Positions 1 through 6,512 of a stretch of DNA of 25,422 nt are shown here, in pieces (positions within the stretch are counted from its first letter, which is position 1; the number at the start of each line of letters is the position of its first letter). The stretch is from a virus. Location of the stretch: IMG/VR virus record IMGVR_UViG_3300010354_000579, positions 1 through 25,422 of that record; one strand, 5' to 3'. Below the pieces are notes generated by a model that saw only the letters and a list, made by a program, of their open reading frames with translations, was not told the DNA's origin and did not search any database. The position numbers and the translations under genes are program-made.

Positions 1-193
1 CATCAACAAACTCTGGAATATCGTGACCATCGCTTCGATGCTCTGCTATGTGCTCAAGCATCTCCTCTTCGGTATAGGCATAGAAGGACTTATATATCTC
101 TAAGCTCATCAAGGCACATGCACAGCATTCAATCTCGCCCTTGAGATTTTTAAAGATATACGCATCGGACTCAGTAAATCTGCAGTAGCTCAT
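1..193 (-). CDS. small cysteine-containing phage protein, 3' part cut by window edge
   Basis: Reading leftward from ATG at 193, the frame is open to the window edge and gives 64 residues beginning MSYCRFTESDAYIF, with a CCAC cluster (Cys24, 25, 27) and the phrase EHRSDGHDIPE. This pattern resembles small zinc-ribbon-like hypotheticals common in actinobacterial phages; the resemblance is from memory. GGAG lies about 8 nt upstream of the ATG. It has its own candidate promoter at 261-289 and a hairpin leader, so it may be transcribed apart from the operon to its right. The function is unknown and the C-terminus lies outside the window. Confidence 0.75.
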   Translation of the reverse strand, partial: MSYCRFTESDAYIFKNLKGEIECCACALMSLEIYKSFYAYTEEEMLEHIAEHRSDGHDIPEFVD

Positions 194-214
194 TTCTTCA
201 CTCCGTCTATTAGA

Positions 215-254
215 CTGATCTAGAAATAGATCAAATAAATTATTTCTAAGTCAG
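215..254 (-). promoter_or_regulatory. imperfect 14-bp inverted repeat in the leader of the left-edge gene
   Basis: CTGATCTAGAAATA (215-228) and TATTTCTAAGTCAG (241-254) are complementary except at two positions, with a 12-nt loop. The element starts about 7 nt after the proposed minus-strand -10 (261-266), so it would be a stem-loop at the 5' end of the mRNA. It could also be an operator. There is no useful U tract, so a terminator is less likely. Confidence 0.5.
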
Positions 255-260
255 TATTAT

Positions 261-289
261 TCTATAAAAGTATTTTTTACATATGGCAA
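261..289 (-). promoter_or_regulatory. candidate sigma70-type promoter for the left-edge gene
   Basis: On the minus strand, TTGCCA (284-289) is followed after 17 nt by TATAGA (261-266). It lies in the AT-rich gap between the gene ending at 310 and the gene starting at 193. This is a pattern match only. Confidence 0.45.
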
Positions 290-309
290 TTATTCTTGCC
301 TTTAATTTT

Positions 310-588
310 TTAGTCGTCGTCATTGGGGGACCACTCTACTTCAAATGTCCCGCACTTGTCTACATTTCGTATCAGGTCTTTCCAAGTCTTGGTGAACTCA
401 AGATTGTCCTCAGAAACCCAGACGCCTGCAATTCCATACCATCTGATTCCGCAGTCGCTACACTTGACTACCGATCCTGGAACAGGTTCTTTCTGCTCTT
501 CCTCTTCGGACTCGTGAGAAGAGATATATTCGTCTAGAGCATTAAGTATGCTTGAGATGAGCTGATACTCTTTTGAGTGCATGCTCAC
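310..588 (-). CDS. hypothetical acidic phage protein with a CxxC pair
   Basis: The 92-residue product has an acidic stretch (ESEEEEQKE, about residues 27-35) followed by KCSDCGIRWYGI, a half zinc-ribbon, and an acidic tail. The GTG at 588 overlaps by one base the TAG of the upstream gene; an ATG two codons later (582) is an equally good start. No ribosome-binding site decides between them, and translational coupling is likely. I do not recognise the family. It is the last gene of the minus-strand operon before the AT-rich gap at 194-309. Confidence 0.7.
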   Translation of the reverse strand: MSMHSKEYQLISSILNALDEYISSHESEEEEQKEPVPGSVVKCSDCGIRWYGIAGVWVSEDNLEFTKTWKDLIRNVDKCGTFEVEWSPNDDD

Positions 589-794
589 TACAGGACCACC
601 ATCTTCTTCATGATTGTCTCCCTCACGGCTCTAATAAGTACTTCGTGATCGTCTTTCGACGCCCCGCTCAGCTTTAACCTCTTCGCCTCATGGACAATAC
701 TCTTGTACTCATATGCAATTCCATTGTCCTGAAGATCCTTGAACACCTTTCGACACATTATCGAACGCTTAGTTCTTGTCGATGTTCCGTTCAT
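588..794 (-). CDS. hypothetical basic small protein
   Basis: The 68-residue product is lysine- and arginine-rich and mostly helical in appearance (KVFKDLQDNGIAYEYKSIVH). Its ATG overlaps the TGA of the upstream gene (ATGA, 791-794), and its stop abuts the next start, so it is embedded in a translationally coupled operon. No catalytic motif is visible. The function is unknown; the basic character would allow nucleic-acid binding, but that is inference only. Confidence 0.7.
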   Translation of the reverse strand: MNGTSTRTKRSIMCRKVFKDLQDNGIAYEYKSIVHEAKRLKLSGASKDDHEVLIRAVRETIMKKMVVL

Positions 795-1459
795 TCGTCG
801 TCACTGTCCTTCTTCTCGTAGTGATTTTCCTCAGCGCATGTCGGACAGAGAGTCTTAAGCCAATACCCTTGATTATGAATAGATCCGCTTTCTGAGCAGA
901 TCTCGCATGTACGAGAGGAAATGTCCTCGTACTCTCCGACAATCTCATTCATCTGTCGATAAAGATCTTGTCTTCTCAATCTCTCTGGCTCAAGATCTTC
1001 CATCTGCTTCTTATATTCTTCACTGTCAAAGATAGGCATGTACTTCGTGTGAAACCACTCAGACAGTTGATACTGCTGGTCAAGCGTTCTAGTCTCATTC
1101 ATTCTCATATACTTTGGATTGATAGCTCCAGGAGCAGGACGAGATGCCTCTGCGTCGATTATGCATTGCGGCTCTGGATTTGGAATTTCAAAGTAATATC
1201 GAAGCGTTGCGTACTTCTCCTTTACCTGATGAATTTCATAGTCAGAACAGATCTCTGACAACTTGCCATCAAGCTCAACGAGAAGCGGATACCAACCTTT
1301 GTCGCAGCTGATCCATCTTCCCCAGTTCAAGGGAATTCTCTTGAGGATATTGCTCAGTCCTTCCCTAAACTCACCAGCGTCTTCGGGAATGTGGTACGAG
1401 TTGAGCATTGCGTCCAGATCAATCGGGTCGTCTGGATAGTCAGATGACACTGTTGTCAT
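791..1459 (-). CDS. conserved phage hypothetical protein with C-terminal zinc ribbon
   Basis: The 222-residue protein carries the segment GWYPLLVELDGKLSEICSDY followed by QVKEKYATLRYYFE. I recognise this pattern from hypothetical proteins in many actinobacterial phages and some bacteria (GWxPLxxEL...QVKEKFGTLRFY). The C-terminus has two CxxC pairs (CEIC and CPTC, about residues 184-210), typical of a zinc ribbon. A GGAGGGG ribosome-binding site precedes ATG at 1459. It overlaps the upstream gene by 20 nt. No enzymatic function is known to me for this family. Confidence 0.85.
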   Translation of the reverse strand: MTTVSSDYPDDPIDLDAMLNSYHIPEDAGEFREGLSNILKRIPLNWGRWISCDKGWYPLLVELDGKLSEICSDYEIHQVKEKYATLRYYFEIPNPEPQCIIDAEASRPAPGAINPKYMRMNETRTLDQQYQLSEWFHTKYMPIFDSEEYKKQMEDLEPERLRRQDLYRQMNEIVGEYEDISSRTCEICSESGSIHNQGYWLKTLCPTCAEENHYEKKDSDDE

Positions 1460-1778
1460 TTGTCCCCTCCTTTACATTTTTAAATTCTTGGCACATGTTC
1501 TTCCTGTGCATGTCAACAGAATGTACCATCACCTTCTGACATCTTGAGCATTCAATTCGATATCTGCACACGTCGTACCAGAATCTTGATTTCGTTTTGT
1601 CTCTTGCTCTATCAGAACAGGAGATAGACATATCAATGTATCCAGAGAGTATGCTCCTGCTATCAATAACGATTACTGGATCGTGCTCTCTTCCAACTTT
1701 TCCCTTGCACCAGCGAGTCTTGTCCTTTCCGCCTCGTGGTGATGGCTTCTGATCAAGATCATCTTCTGGAAGGTACAT
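1440..1778 (-). CDS. hypothetical cysteine-containing phage protein
   Basis: The 112-residue protein is basic, with CRYRIECSRCQK near the C-terminus (CxxxxxCxxC) and another Cys in NMCQEF, suggesting metal binding. The segment PVIVIDSRSILSGYIDM looks like a beta-rich core. Its ATG lies 2 nt after the stop of the 53-residue gene upstream, and its end overlaps the next gene. The family is not recognised. Confidence 0.75.
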   Translation of the reverse strand: MYLPEDDLDQKPSPRGGKDKTRWCKGKVGREHDPVIVIDSRSILSGYIDMSISCSDRARDKTKSRFWYDVCRYRIECSRCQKVMVHSVDMHRKNMCQEFKNVKEGTNDNSVI

Positions 1779-1780
1779 GA

Positions 1781-1942
1781 CTAGAAGGCGCTCCTCTTTC
1801 GCGCCTTCTTTGATTGCACTTCAGCTACGCACTTTCGGCAGTGCATTCGGTTATAAGAGTCATAGATGAAGTCCTCTTCGTCAACTGTGTCGTGACCGTT
1901 GATGCACTTCTTGAAGATGCTTACCTGCTTCTTGCGACTCAC
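1781..1942 (-). CDS. 53-residue zinc-finger-like protein
   Basis: GTG at 1942 overlaps the TGA of the upstream gene as GTGA. The frame gives 53 residues ending at TAG 1781-1783, two bases before the next ATG. The motif KKCINGHDT...YNRMHCRKC (C-x-x-GH...CxxC) resembles the zinc-binding half seen in HNH-like phage proteins (C-x-x-GH...RxCRxC), but no HNH catalytic core is present. The perfect junction spacing on both sides supports it as a real gene. The function is unknown; metal-dependent nucleic-acid binding is an inference. Confidence 0.7.
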   Translation of the reverse strand: MSRKKQVSIFKKCINGHDTVDEEDFIYDSYNRMHCRKCVAEVQSKKARKRSAF

Positions 1943-2358
1943 TTGAGAAATCCTTCCTTCCTAGACCTAAGGACCCATCTGGCAACGGTGTTGTGTGGTG
2001 CTCCTGTTTCACTGGCAATTGAGACAAGAGGTCTCTCGTTTCTTGCAAGTGAGTCAAGATAGTAAGTAGCTATAGATGTAAGAAATTGCTCATCAAGAAT
2101 TTTCCCTGGACCGACAATCTCTGGTCTTGACTTCATCGGCTCCAAGACTTTGTTGTTCCTGATAAGAATTTCTATGGCTCCTAGCGGTAGCTTTCTCAGG
2201 TCTCTTGCAGAGACGACTCCCTTCGACGAAGAGATGATGGAGACGTTCTTTATTAAATCTTTCTTGACTTCGATCTTTATCGATCCATCGAACTCCGAGT
2301 AGGCAACCTGAAACACTCCGGGATCTTTTGTTTCACTTACAGCAATGCGCTCTGCCAT
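1939..2358 (-). CDS. putative helix-turn-helix DNA-binding protein
   Basis: The 139-residue protein ends in PLVSIASETGAPHNTVARWV, a classic helix-turn-helix signature (small residue, Gly turn, T-V-A-R-W recognition helix). This C-terminus resembles actinobacterial phage and plasmid proteins of the type '..ALA..tGvs.sTv.rWv..ar..Glv'. The N-terminal 70 residues form a beta-rich region of unknown role. AAGGAG precedes ATG at 2358. Within a lysis-side operon it may be a regulator, but its target cannot be read from the sequence. Confidence 0.75.
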   Translation of the reverse strand: MAERIAVSETKDPGVFQVAYSEFDGSIKIEVKKDLIKNVSIISSSKGVVSARDLRKLPLGAIEILIRNNKVLEPMKSRPEIVGPGKILDEQFLTSIATYYLDSLARNERPLVSIASETGAPHNTVARWVLRSRKEGFLK

Positions 2359-2361
2359 GTG

Positions 2362-2661
2362 CTACTCCTTGTCCTTTATATCTAGGGGGACCTGACAGCA
2401 TCCGTCGCAGCCGTGAACAGACTCGTATCGGTCGGACGACTTTGGATCGTCAGGGTCGGGGTGGCCGATGCCGTGTGGGCAAATCCGCTCCATCAGTCCG
2501 CGATCACCTCGCCAGTTCTGTGGCCACTCGCTCATGTGATGCGGGGATGGATTATGGATGCAACACCAATATCCATAGCACTTCTCTTTCTTGTGCGTGT
2601 AGATGACATCTCCACCTACGAGCGTGTTCCGCTCTAATGCCTTTTCTCTGTGAATCACCAT
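2362..2661 (-). CDS. Cys/His-rich phage hypothetical protein
   Basis: I chose ATG at 2661 because GAGGA lies 10 nt upstream; a GTG at 2670 in the same frame is too close to that site. The 99-residue product is rich in Cys and His: KCYGYWCCIHN, CPHGIGHPDPDDP and HGCDGCCQ. The CPHGxGHPDPDD...HGCDGCC combination recurs in actinobacterial phage hypotheticals (from memory) and is likely zinc-binding. It lies 3 nt upstream of the helix-turn-helix gene. Confidence 0.78.
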   Translation of the reverse strand: MVIHREKALERNTLVGGDVIYTHKKEKCYGYWCCIHNPSPHHMSEWPQNWRGDRGLMERICPHGIGHPDPDDPKSSDRYESVHGCDGCCQVPLDIKDKE

Positions 2662-2674
2662 GCTGCTCACTTCC

Positions 2675-2773
2675 TCACTTTGTCATGATCGCGAATATAA
2701 CGATCATCGCTATACCGACTATGCATGCAATGACTACATATACAGACGTAGTTGTGTCTTTTCTGTACCCCAT
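2675..2773 (-). CDS. 32-residue single-pass membrane peptide
   Basis: The frame from ATG at 2773 to TGA at 2675 gives 32 residues: a short charged N-terminus (MGYRKD), one hydrophobic helix (VYVVIACIVGIAMIVIFAIM) and a TK tail. It is the first gene of the left minus-strand operon and ends 13 nt before the next ATG. No Shine-Dalgarno is evident, and a -10 element lies 6 nt before the ATG, so the mRNA may be leaderless. Its place next to the lysis genes would fit a lysis accessory or holin-like peptide, but nothing in the sequence proves it. Confidence 0.6.
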   Translation of the reverse strand: MGYRKDTTTSVYVVIACIVGIAMIVIFAIMTK

Positions 2774-2779
2774 ATGAAA

Positions 2780-2788
2780 ACCTTATCA
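2780..2788 (-). promoter_or_regulatory. extended -10 promoter for a possibly leaderless mRNA
   Basis: On the minus strand the sequence reads TGATAAGGT, a TGn-extended -10 (TAAGGT at 2780-2785). The gap from the hexamer to ATG at 2773 is 6 nt, placing the expected start of transcription on the A of the ATG. The -35 region falls in the T run of the preceding terminator and is weak. Confidence 0.4.
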
Positions 2789-2802
2789 TTGATCAGGCAA
2801 AG

Positions 2803-2826
2803 AAAAAACCCCCGCTTTCGCGGGGG
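2803..2826 (-). terminator. strong intrinsic terminator after the secreted lysozyme-like gene
   Basis: On the minus strand a 7-bp perfect GC stem (2820-2826 with 2809-2815), a GAAA loop and a run of six T residues (2803-2808) form a classic rho-independent terminator. It lies 15 nt past the stop of the gene at 2842. Confidence 0.92.
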
Positions 2827-2841
2827 CTCTTCCTTGGCTTC

Positions 2842-3480
2842 CTAGAAGCATCCGGTCCCTGGGATCTGGTGCTTCCAGTGATGGATACCCTTTCCGTTTC
2901 GGAGGGCGGTGTAGAAAGCGCGGTCCTGCCAATAGCGAGACCACTTGTGGATCGGAACCTTGCGGAGCTTCTTCGCCTCGCTTATAAGGCCGTCGCCTGT
3001 CTGCTTTGACTCGTCTATGAACATCCAGACGAGTCCGTCGCGCCAGTTGTTATCAAGGAACTGGTAAGCGCCACGAGCTGATGATGTCTTATTGGCTGCG
3101 CGATACCGGAAATTTGATTCTCTCTTCATGATGCATACCCTGAGGTCACGCCACTTTTGGTCCCACCAGATACCGCGATACAGACTAGGCATCCAACCTT
3201 CCATGTCTTTCGCTACTGGGGAGAATGCCTTGCGAGCCTCTGCGCTCATGAACCGGGACTGACCGGAAGAAGGAACTCTCTTGGCACTCGCAGCAACAGT
3301 GTATGTCTCTTGTGTCAAGCTGGCTGCTTCAACCGACAGGATCGGATTGATAGCTGATGCCTGACTCTCGGGTGGAGCAAGGTTTTGAGATCTAGTCACT
3401 GCGTTGGCGGCGGTCGCTGCCAGCATGACTGTGGATAGCGCTATACTTATCACGCCCAACTTCCGGGTAATATGCCTCAT
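2842..3480 (-). CDS. secreted lysozyme/transglycosylase-like cell-wall enzyme
   Basis: The start at ATG 3480 has GAAAGGA just upstream and opens with a textbook signal peptide: MRHITRK, a hydrophobic core, then ANA cleavage near residue 27. The 212-residue product has a low-complexity middle (28-95) and a C-terminal lysozyme-fold segment: RVCIMKRESNFRYRAANKTS (Glu121 in the catalytic position) followed by ARGAYQFLDNNW. That pattern matches Rpf/SLT-type transglycosylase domains, which cleave the glycan backbone. Cys116 and Cys211 could pair once outside the cell. A Sec-exported muralytic enzyme beside a separate endolysin is unusual. A terminator follows directly. Confidence 0.8.
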   Translation of the reverse strand: MRHITRKLGVISIALSTVMLAATAANAVTRSQNLAPPESQASAINPILSVEAASLTQETYTVAASAKRVPSSGQSRFMSAEARKAFSPVAKDMEGWMPSLYRGIWWDQKWRDLRVCIMKRESNFRYRAANKTSSARGAYQFLDNNWRDGLVWMFIDESKQTGDGLISEAKKLRKVPIHKWSRYWQDRAFYTALRNGKGIHHWKHQIPGTGCF

Positions 3481-3530
3481 TGCTTTTTCCTTTCGTGGTG
3501 GTTTGGTTCTAGTTATGTAGGCAACATCAA

Positions 3531-3578
3531 ACACACCCCTTGCTTCAAGTGAGATGAGGCAAGGGGTGTGTTGTTTTT
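3531..3578. terminator. 13-bp hairpin with T tract between the two cell-wall enzyme genes
   Basis: ACACACCCCTTGC (3531-3543) pairs perfectly with GCAAGGGGTGTGT (3559-3571) around a 15-nt loop. On the plus strand it is followed by TGTTTTTAT. On the minus strand, the direction of the flanking genes, the run is only TTTGATGTT. It therefore probably acts in both directions and is best as a block to antisense transcription. Confidence 0.7.
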
Positions 3579-4506
3579 ATGTCGTTTTTACCGTGAATCC
3601 GTATTTGCGACCGAGCTTCCTCAAGGACTCAGCGCCGGGGATTCCGTCTGCATCGGCTCCTGTGTAGCCGAGCTTCTTCTGCCACTTCGCGTAGGCAGTC
3701 TTTGTCGCTGCATTGAAGGTGGGACTCGCCTGCTTGGCTAGTCCAACCTCCTTATGCAGAGCCTCCTGAACGATCCCTATTGAGTCGTTCTTCTTGCGAG
3801 GCTGAACATCCAGCAGTCGAACTACTGGCTTCGGTGGTGTTGGTGGCTTGGGAGGAGTCGGTGGCTTCGGCTTCGGCACCGTGACGGTCGGGGCTGGCGG
3901 TTGCGGCGCTGCCTTTCTATACACGTCGATGGCAGTGCGGATATCCGAAAGCGGAATGCCAACGTCTATCTTTCGATTAGGAGCCCAGTCGCGGTGACGG
4001 ATCGCAGCTTCTGTGTCCCACTTCATGAGATCGAACAGGGCGGCGCAGAACTTCGCGGTAGCAACAAACTGGGCAGGATTCATTCCCCACTTCGGGGTCT
4101 GAACATCCTTCTTGTTGATCTTCGTCGTGGACGAGGCTTCGATCTCTATTCCGATGAGGGAATAGTTGCCGAGGTCCTTTGGGATCGTCGTGCCATTCAC
4201 GCGCAACGGTCCACCGACTCCTGCGTGATACGCGCCTCTACCGGCAATGATCTGCATGAAGCCATCTCGTCCGACGACGATGTGGCATGCGCGAGCATCA
4301 CCGGAATACTGACCGGGGAATCGGCACCAGTTGAGGGACGGCATATTGCCGCCTGCGAGGCTGCCTGTTCCGGTGTGGTGCCAGACCACGCCAACCGGGT
4401 CAAATCGGCTGCCGTAGGGATCTACGTCAAGCCAAGTGCTGTCAACCTGAAATCGGACACCGGCCTTCTCCGCTGCCTTCACTAGGTTGTTCGGGTTCCA
4501 CGCCAT
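3577..4506 (-). CDS. endolysin: N-acetylmuramoyl-L-alanine amidase with C-terminal wall-binding domain
   Basis: This 309-residue protein has an Amidase_2/PGRP-type domain at about residues 33-195. The zinc ligands are expected at His43 or His44 (VVWHHTGTG), His171 (RHRDWAPNRKID) and Asp181. HAGVGG (from His94) and GIEIEAS (from Gly119) are further conserved segments. A proline/lysine-rich linker (about 196-230, repeated KPPTPP) leads to a C-terminal PG_binding_1-like domain (DSIGIVQEALHKEVG ... DGIPGAESLRKLG). It cleaves the amide bond between muramic acid and the stem peptide. It has no signal peptide, so it needs a holin; an r1t-type holin is encoded at 9555. AAAGGAGGG precedes ATG at 4506. 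Confidence 0.93.
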   Translation of the reverse strand: MAWNPNNLVKAAEKAGVRFQVDSTWLDVDPYGSRFDPVGVVWHHTGTGSLAGGNMPSLNWCRFPGQYSGDARACHIVVGRDGFMQIIAGRGAYHAGVGGPLRVNGTTIPKDLGNYSLIGIEIEASSTTKINKKDVQTPKWGMNPAQFVATAKFCAALFDLMKWDTEAAIRHRDWAPNRKIDVGIPLSDIRTAIDVYRKAAPQPPAPTVTVPKPKPPTPPKPPTPPKPVVRLLDVQPRKKNDSIGIVQEALHKEVGLAKQASPTFNAATKTAYAKWQKKLGYTGADADGIPGAESLRKLGRKYGFTVKTT

Positions 4507-4593
4507 GCGCTTAGCCCTCCTTTGTTCTGCCGTACTGCGCGGGACCTTCCCGCCTCGTCGTGCTTCACGCTGGAATGCGTAATGCGTCCGTAA

Positions 4594-4602
4594 ATCGTAC
4601 CA
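4594..4602 (-). promoter_or_regulatory. extended -10 promoter candidate for the endolysin operon
   Basis: On the minus strand the sequence is TGGTACGAT, a TGn extension plus TACGAT (4594-4599). The leader to ATG 4506 would be about 80 nt. No good -35 is visible, which an extended -10 can tolerate. Confidence 0.4.
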
Positions 4603-4668
4603 GACAAGCGAAAACCTGTTGCTCTGACAAGATACATGGTCGGTCGGTCAGGTGCAAAAACCGTACCG

Positions 4669-4694
4669 AAACCGGCACGTTCGTGCCGGTTTTT
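4669..4694. terminator. nearly symmetric intrinsic terminator hairpin
   Basis: A 10-bp stem (4669-4678 with 4683-4692) with a GTTC loop is followed on the plus strand by a T run (4690-4694). On the minus strand only three Ts follow. It lies upstream of the endolysin promoter and could insulate the divergent operons. Confidence 0.65.
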
Positions 4695-4746
4695 CGAACA
4701 CTACACTCTATCATAGGCGACCCTGCTGGAGTGCTTTCAGGGACAT

Positions 4747-4774
4747 CAAACTTGTCTAGTGCTAGACAAGTTTG
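4747..4774. repeat. perfect 28-bp palindrome, probable operator
   Basis: CAAACTTGTCTAG (4747-4759) and CTAGACAAGTTTG (4762-4774) are exact reverse complements around a TG centre. There is no T run, and the site is in the divergent control region, so a dimeric repressor site is more likely than a terminator. Confidence 0.65.
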
Positions 4775-4916
4775 GAGGGGGTCGGGAAGAAAAGTATAGG
4801 AATGTATAAGCCTTTATAAGGCCGACTTCTGTGGTTCTTGGGGAAGATGGGGGGACTAAAGAAAACTATTCAACCTATTTTTTCGGAGCTTCGTCGGGGC
4901 TGTGCATCATAGAAAA

Positions 4917-5006
4917 TTACTTACACCAAAAAGTTGTTCAAAAATTTTGACGGAAATTTTTACTGCCACAAAAAAATCGTTTGAAAATGGAATTTGGTGT
5001 AAGTAA
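4917..5006. repeat. perfect 14-bp inverted repeat flanking 62 nt of AT-rich DNA
   Basis: TTACTTACACCAAA (4917-4930) recurs exactly inverted as TTTGGTGTAAGTAA (4993-5006). The enclosed DNA is rich in A and T runs with internal small repeats. The spacing is too wide for a simple terminator. It could be a pair of protein sites, an origin element or a recombination site; the sequence alone cannot separate these. Confidence 0.55.
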
Positions 5007-5054
5007 CAACTATACAACTACGCTTACTATATGCAATATGAACTTTTGGCCTAC

Positions 5055-5080
5055 TACGCGCATGCGCGTGCGCGTGCGCA
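5055..5080. other. 26-nt alternating pyrimidine-purine tract (Z-DNA-prone)
   Basis: Every base from T5055 to A5080 alternates pyrimidine and purine, and most steps are CG or TG; it includes the palindrome GCGCATGCGC. It stands out as an island of GC in AT-rich DNA. Such tracts flip readily to Z-DNA under negative supercoiling. Confidence 0.6.
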
Positions 5081-5183
5081 ATACTGGAAAATAGTTCAGA
5101 TTGCTTATAGCAACCGTAGATACATAGTTTTTCTTATTTTCTAAAGTATTTTTAGCTATTTTTAGCAGGTTTTGGGTTTATTT

Positions 5184-5213
5184 TTGCTAATCTTAAGTAT
5201 TTAGTCATATAGA
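5184..5213 (+). promoter_or_regulatory. candidate promoter of the 5243-9382 operon
   Basis: TTGCTA (5184-5189) is followed after 18 nt by TATAGA (5208-5213), in AT-rich DNA just upstream of the first plus-strand gene. The expected start near 5220 leaves a leader of about 23 nt. Confidence 0.45.
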
Positions 5214-5242
5214 ACTACTTTTTCGGGGTGTACCATGTGCTC

Positions 5243-5593
5243 ATGGCTAACTACTACGACATGGACGGGAATCAGATCACTCTTGAGGAGTGGTCAAAGA
5301 TTTTCGAGAGCAATGACCGCTTCCTTGCGTTTGACGTACTTGACAACTCTCCGTACGAGGGGAGATCGATTCGACTGTCAACTGTCTGGACCGGACTCGC
5401 GTGGGGCTTCGAGGGTGACACTGCCCCGCAGATCTTCGAGACGATGGCGTTCTTTGAGGACTCGCATCCTGGGGTAGATCTCGGATGCTGGAGATGGTCT
5501 ACGCAGGAGATGGCCCTTGAGGGGCATCGTGAGATCCTTGAGCGCATTCGTGATGGGCTGGAAAGGCTGTACATGCCCATCGATGATCTCTGA
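5243..5593 (+). CDS. conserved actinophage hypothetical protein (YYDxxGNxIxxEEW family)
   Basis: I place the start at ATG 5243, giving 116 residues that open MANYYDMDGNQITLEEWSKI. I recognise this N-terminus from many actinobacterial phage hypotheticals. In-frame GTG codons at 5228 and 5237 are alternatives; GGGG at about 5226-5229 fits the GTG at 5237 best by spacing, so the start is not certain. The middle, RLSTVWTGLAWGFEGDTAPQ, and PQIFETMAFFED are typical of the family. It is first in the plus-strand operon. No biochemical role is known to me. Confidence 0.85.
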   Translation: MANYYDMDGNQITLEEWSKIFESNDRFLAFDVLDNSPYEGRSIRLSTVWTGLAWGFEGDTAPQIFETMAFFEDSHPGVDLGCWRWSTQEMALEGHREILERIRDGLERLYMPIDDL

Positions 5594-5607
5594 GACAATT
5601 TGTGCTG

Positions 5608-5754
5608 ATGGGAGAGTCGTTCTGCTTCTGGCAACTCGTAAGAGTTCCGGGGTCAGGTGAGGACGGGAAGGAACTTCAGTATGAATCTCGGAGATATATT
5701 ACGATCTTTCCAGATCTCATTGAAATTCAGCTTCACGTTTCCTCCGGGCTCTGA
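5608..5754 (+). CDS. possible 48-residue protein overlapping the next gene
   Basis: A frame from ATG 5608 gives 48 residues (MGESFCFWQLVRVPGSG ... RRYITIFPDLIEIQLHVS). It looks protein-like: a conserved-looking GxDGKxLxYExRRYI segment and amphipathic beta strands. No clear ribosome-binding site is present. It fills the gap after 5593 and overlaps the first 74 nt of the gene called at 5681. Either both frames are used or the downstream gene starts later than called. Confidence 0.4.
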   Translation: MGESFCFWQLVRVPGSGEDGKELQYESRRYITIFPDLIEIQLHVSSGL

Positions 5755-6001
5755 CGATCAGGACCGGAGTTCGACAGAGAATTCAGAATTCTCGTCATTC
5801 GATGCTCGGGGAATTCCAACTGCAGTCTGTCCTGCGTGCGGCGACGGATGGTTCATGGTTCCCGTGTCGTTTGACGAGGAGACATACGAAGTCGATGCAT
5901 GGGCGCTGGAAGGGACGTGCATCGGCTGCGGAACGGAAGTGACGGTCTGTTGTCCTGTTGACATCGAAGAACGATTGGAAGGTTTGTCAGATGGTTGCTA
6001 G
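5681..6001 (+). CDS. zinc-ribbon phage hypothetical protein
   Basis: From ATG 5681, with GGGAAGGAA nearby upstream, the frame gives 106 residues. The clear part is the second half: CPACGDGWFMVPVSFDEETY followed by ALEGTCIGCGTEVTV, two CxxC knuckles of a zinc ribbon. The first 50 residues are Ser/Phe-rich, less convincing, and overlap another plausible frame (5608-5754), so the true start may be further right. It overlaps the peptidase gene by 11 nt. Confidence 0.65.
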   Translation: MNLGDILRSFQISLKFSFTFPPGSDDQDRSSTENSEFSSFDARGIPTAVCPACGDGWFMVPVSFDEETYEVDAWALEGTCIGCGTEVTVCCPVDIEERLEGLSDGC

Positions 6002-6512
6002 ATCGATCAACGGATGGGAAGCGCCTCCATCTCGAAAGCAGGTCTTCAAGATTCCTGGGACGAACCGGAAGCTGACTTTGGATCCTGACGCAGGAAGAAT
6101 CCTCACGGCTCTGGCGACTGACTATCACCGGACGGTTCGCAGACTTGATATCGGAGCAGTCGATGAAGCGGGTTCGTCGTTTCGGATGGCTCGGGGAGCA
6201 TCAGACCAACTTTCAAATCATGCGTCCGCTACGGCTATTGACTTGAACTGGACTGAGGAGGGGGCTCAAGGATCGTCTCGTGGAGCGAAGTTCTTCGCGC
6301 AGGCAAAGCATCGTCTTGCCATAGAGACGTTGAAACGACGTTATGGAAAGTGGGTCCAGTGGGGAGGGGACTGGAGAGCGAAGGATTACATGCACTGGGA
6401 GATTCGACCGGGAATCAGCAGGACGGAGATTCAGGCTGCATGCATTCTGCTTGGCATTGACGAGGACGGAGTGAGAGCAGATGCCGTACTTGGATCCTCA
6501 ACGAAGTCCTGA
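5991..6512 (+). CDS. VanY-like M15 peptidase (D-Ala-D-Ala/L-Ala-D-Glu carboxypeptidase type)
   Basis: From ATG 5991 (GAAGG upstream) the protein has 173 residues. The zinc site is visible: SNHASATAIDLN supplies His77 and Asp84 (SxHxxGxAxD motif, with Ser in place of the usual Gly), and MHWEI supplies His135 and Glu137. These are the ligands of M15 peptidases, which cut stem-peptide bonds in peptidoglycan. FQISL-type export signals are absent, so it would act with the holin or as part of the virion. The phage thus encodes three wall enzymes of different specificity, at 2842, 3577 and here. It is embedded in an operon of small proteins. Confidence 0.85.
   Translation: MVARSINGWEAPPSRKQVFKIPGTNRKLTLDPDAGRILTALATDYHRTVRRLDIGAVDEAGSSFRMARGASDQLSNHASATAIDLNWTEEGAQGSSRGAKFFAQAKHRLAIETLKRRYGKWVQWGGDWRAKDYMHWEIRPGISRTEIQAACILLGIDEDGVRADAVLGSSTKS

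Larger units (their letters stand above)
4507..5242. other. divergent AT-rich regulatory region without a supported gene
   Basis: About 730 nt separate the minus-strand lysis operon from the plus-strand operon. The stretch holds a minus-strand promoter candidate (4594-4602), a hairpin (4669-4694), a perfect 28-bp palindrome (4747-4774), a 14-bp inverted repeat spaced by 62 nt (4917-5006), a 26-nt alternating pyrimidine-purine tract (5055-5080), AT-rich repeats around 5140-5170 (TATTTTTAGC written twice in near-tandem) and a plus-strand promoter (5184-5213). The remaining sequence has no credible reading frame. This is a control region and possibly an origin. Confidence 0.6.

Noticed and set aside
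283-537. Plus-strand frame with hydrophobic N-terminus at 283
   Set aside because: It lies antisense to a coupled minus-strand operon gene and has no ribosome-binding site; the hydrophobic stretch reflects AT-rich antisense sequence.
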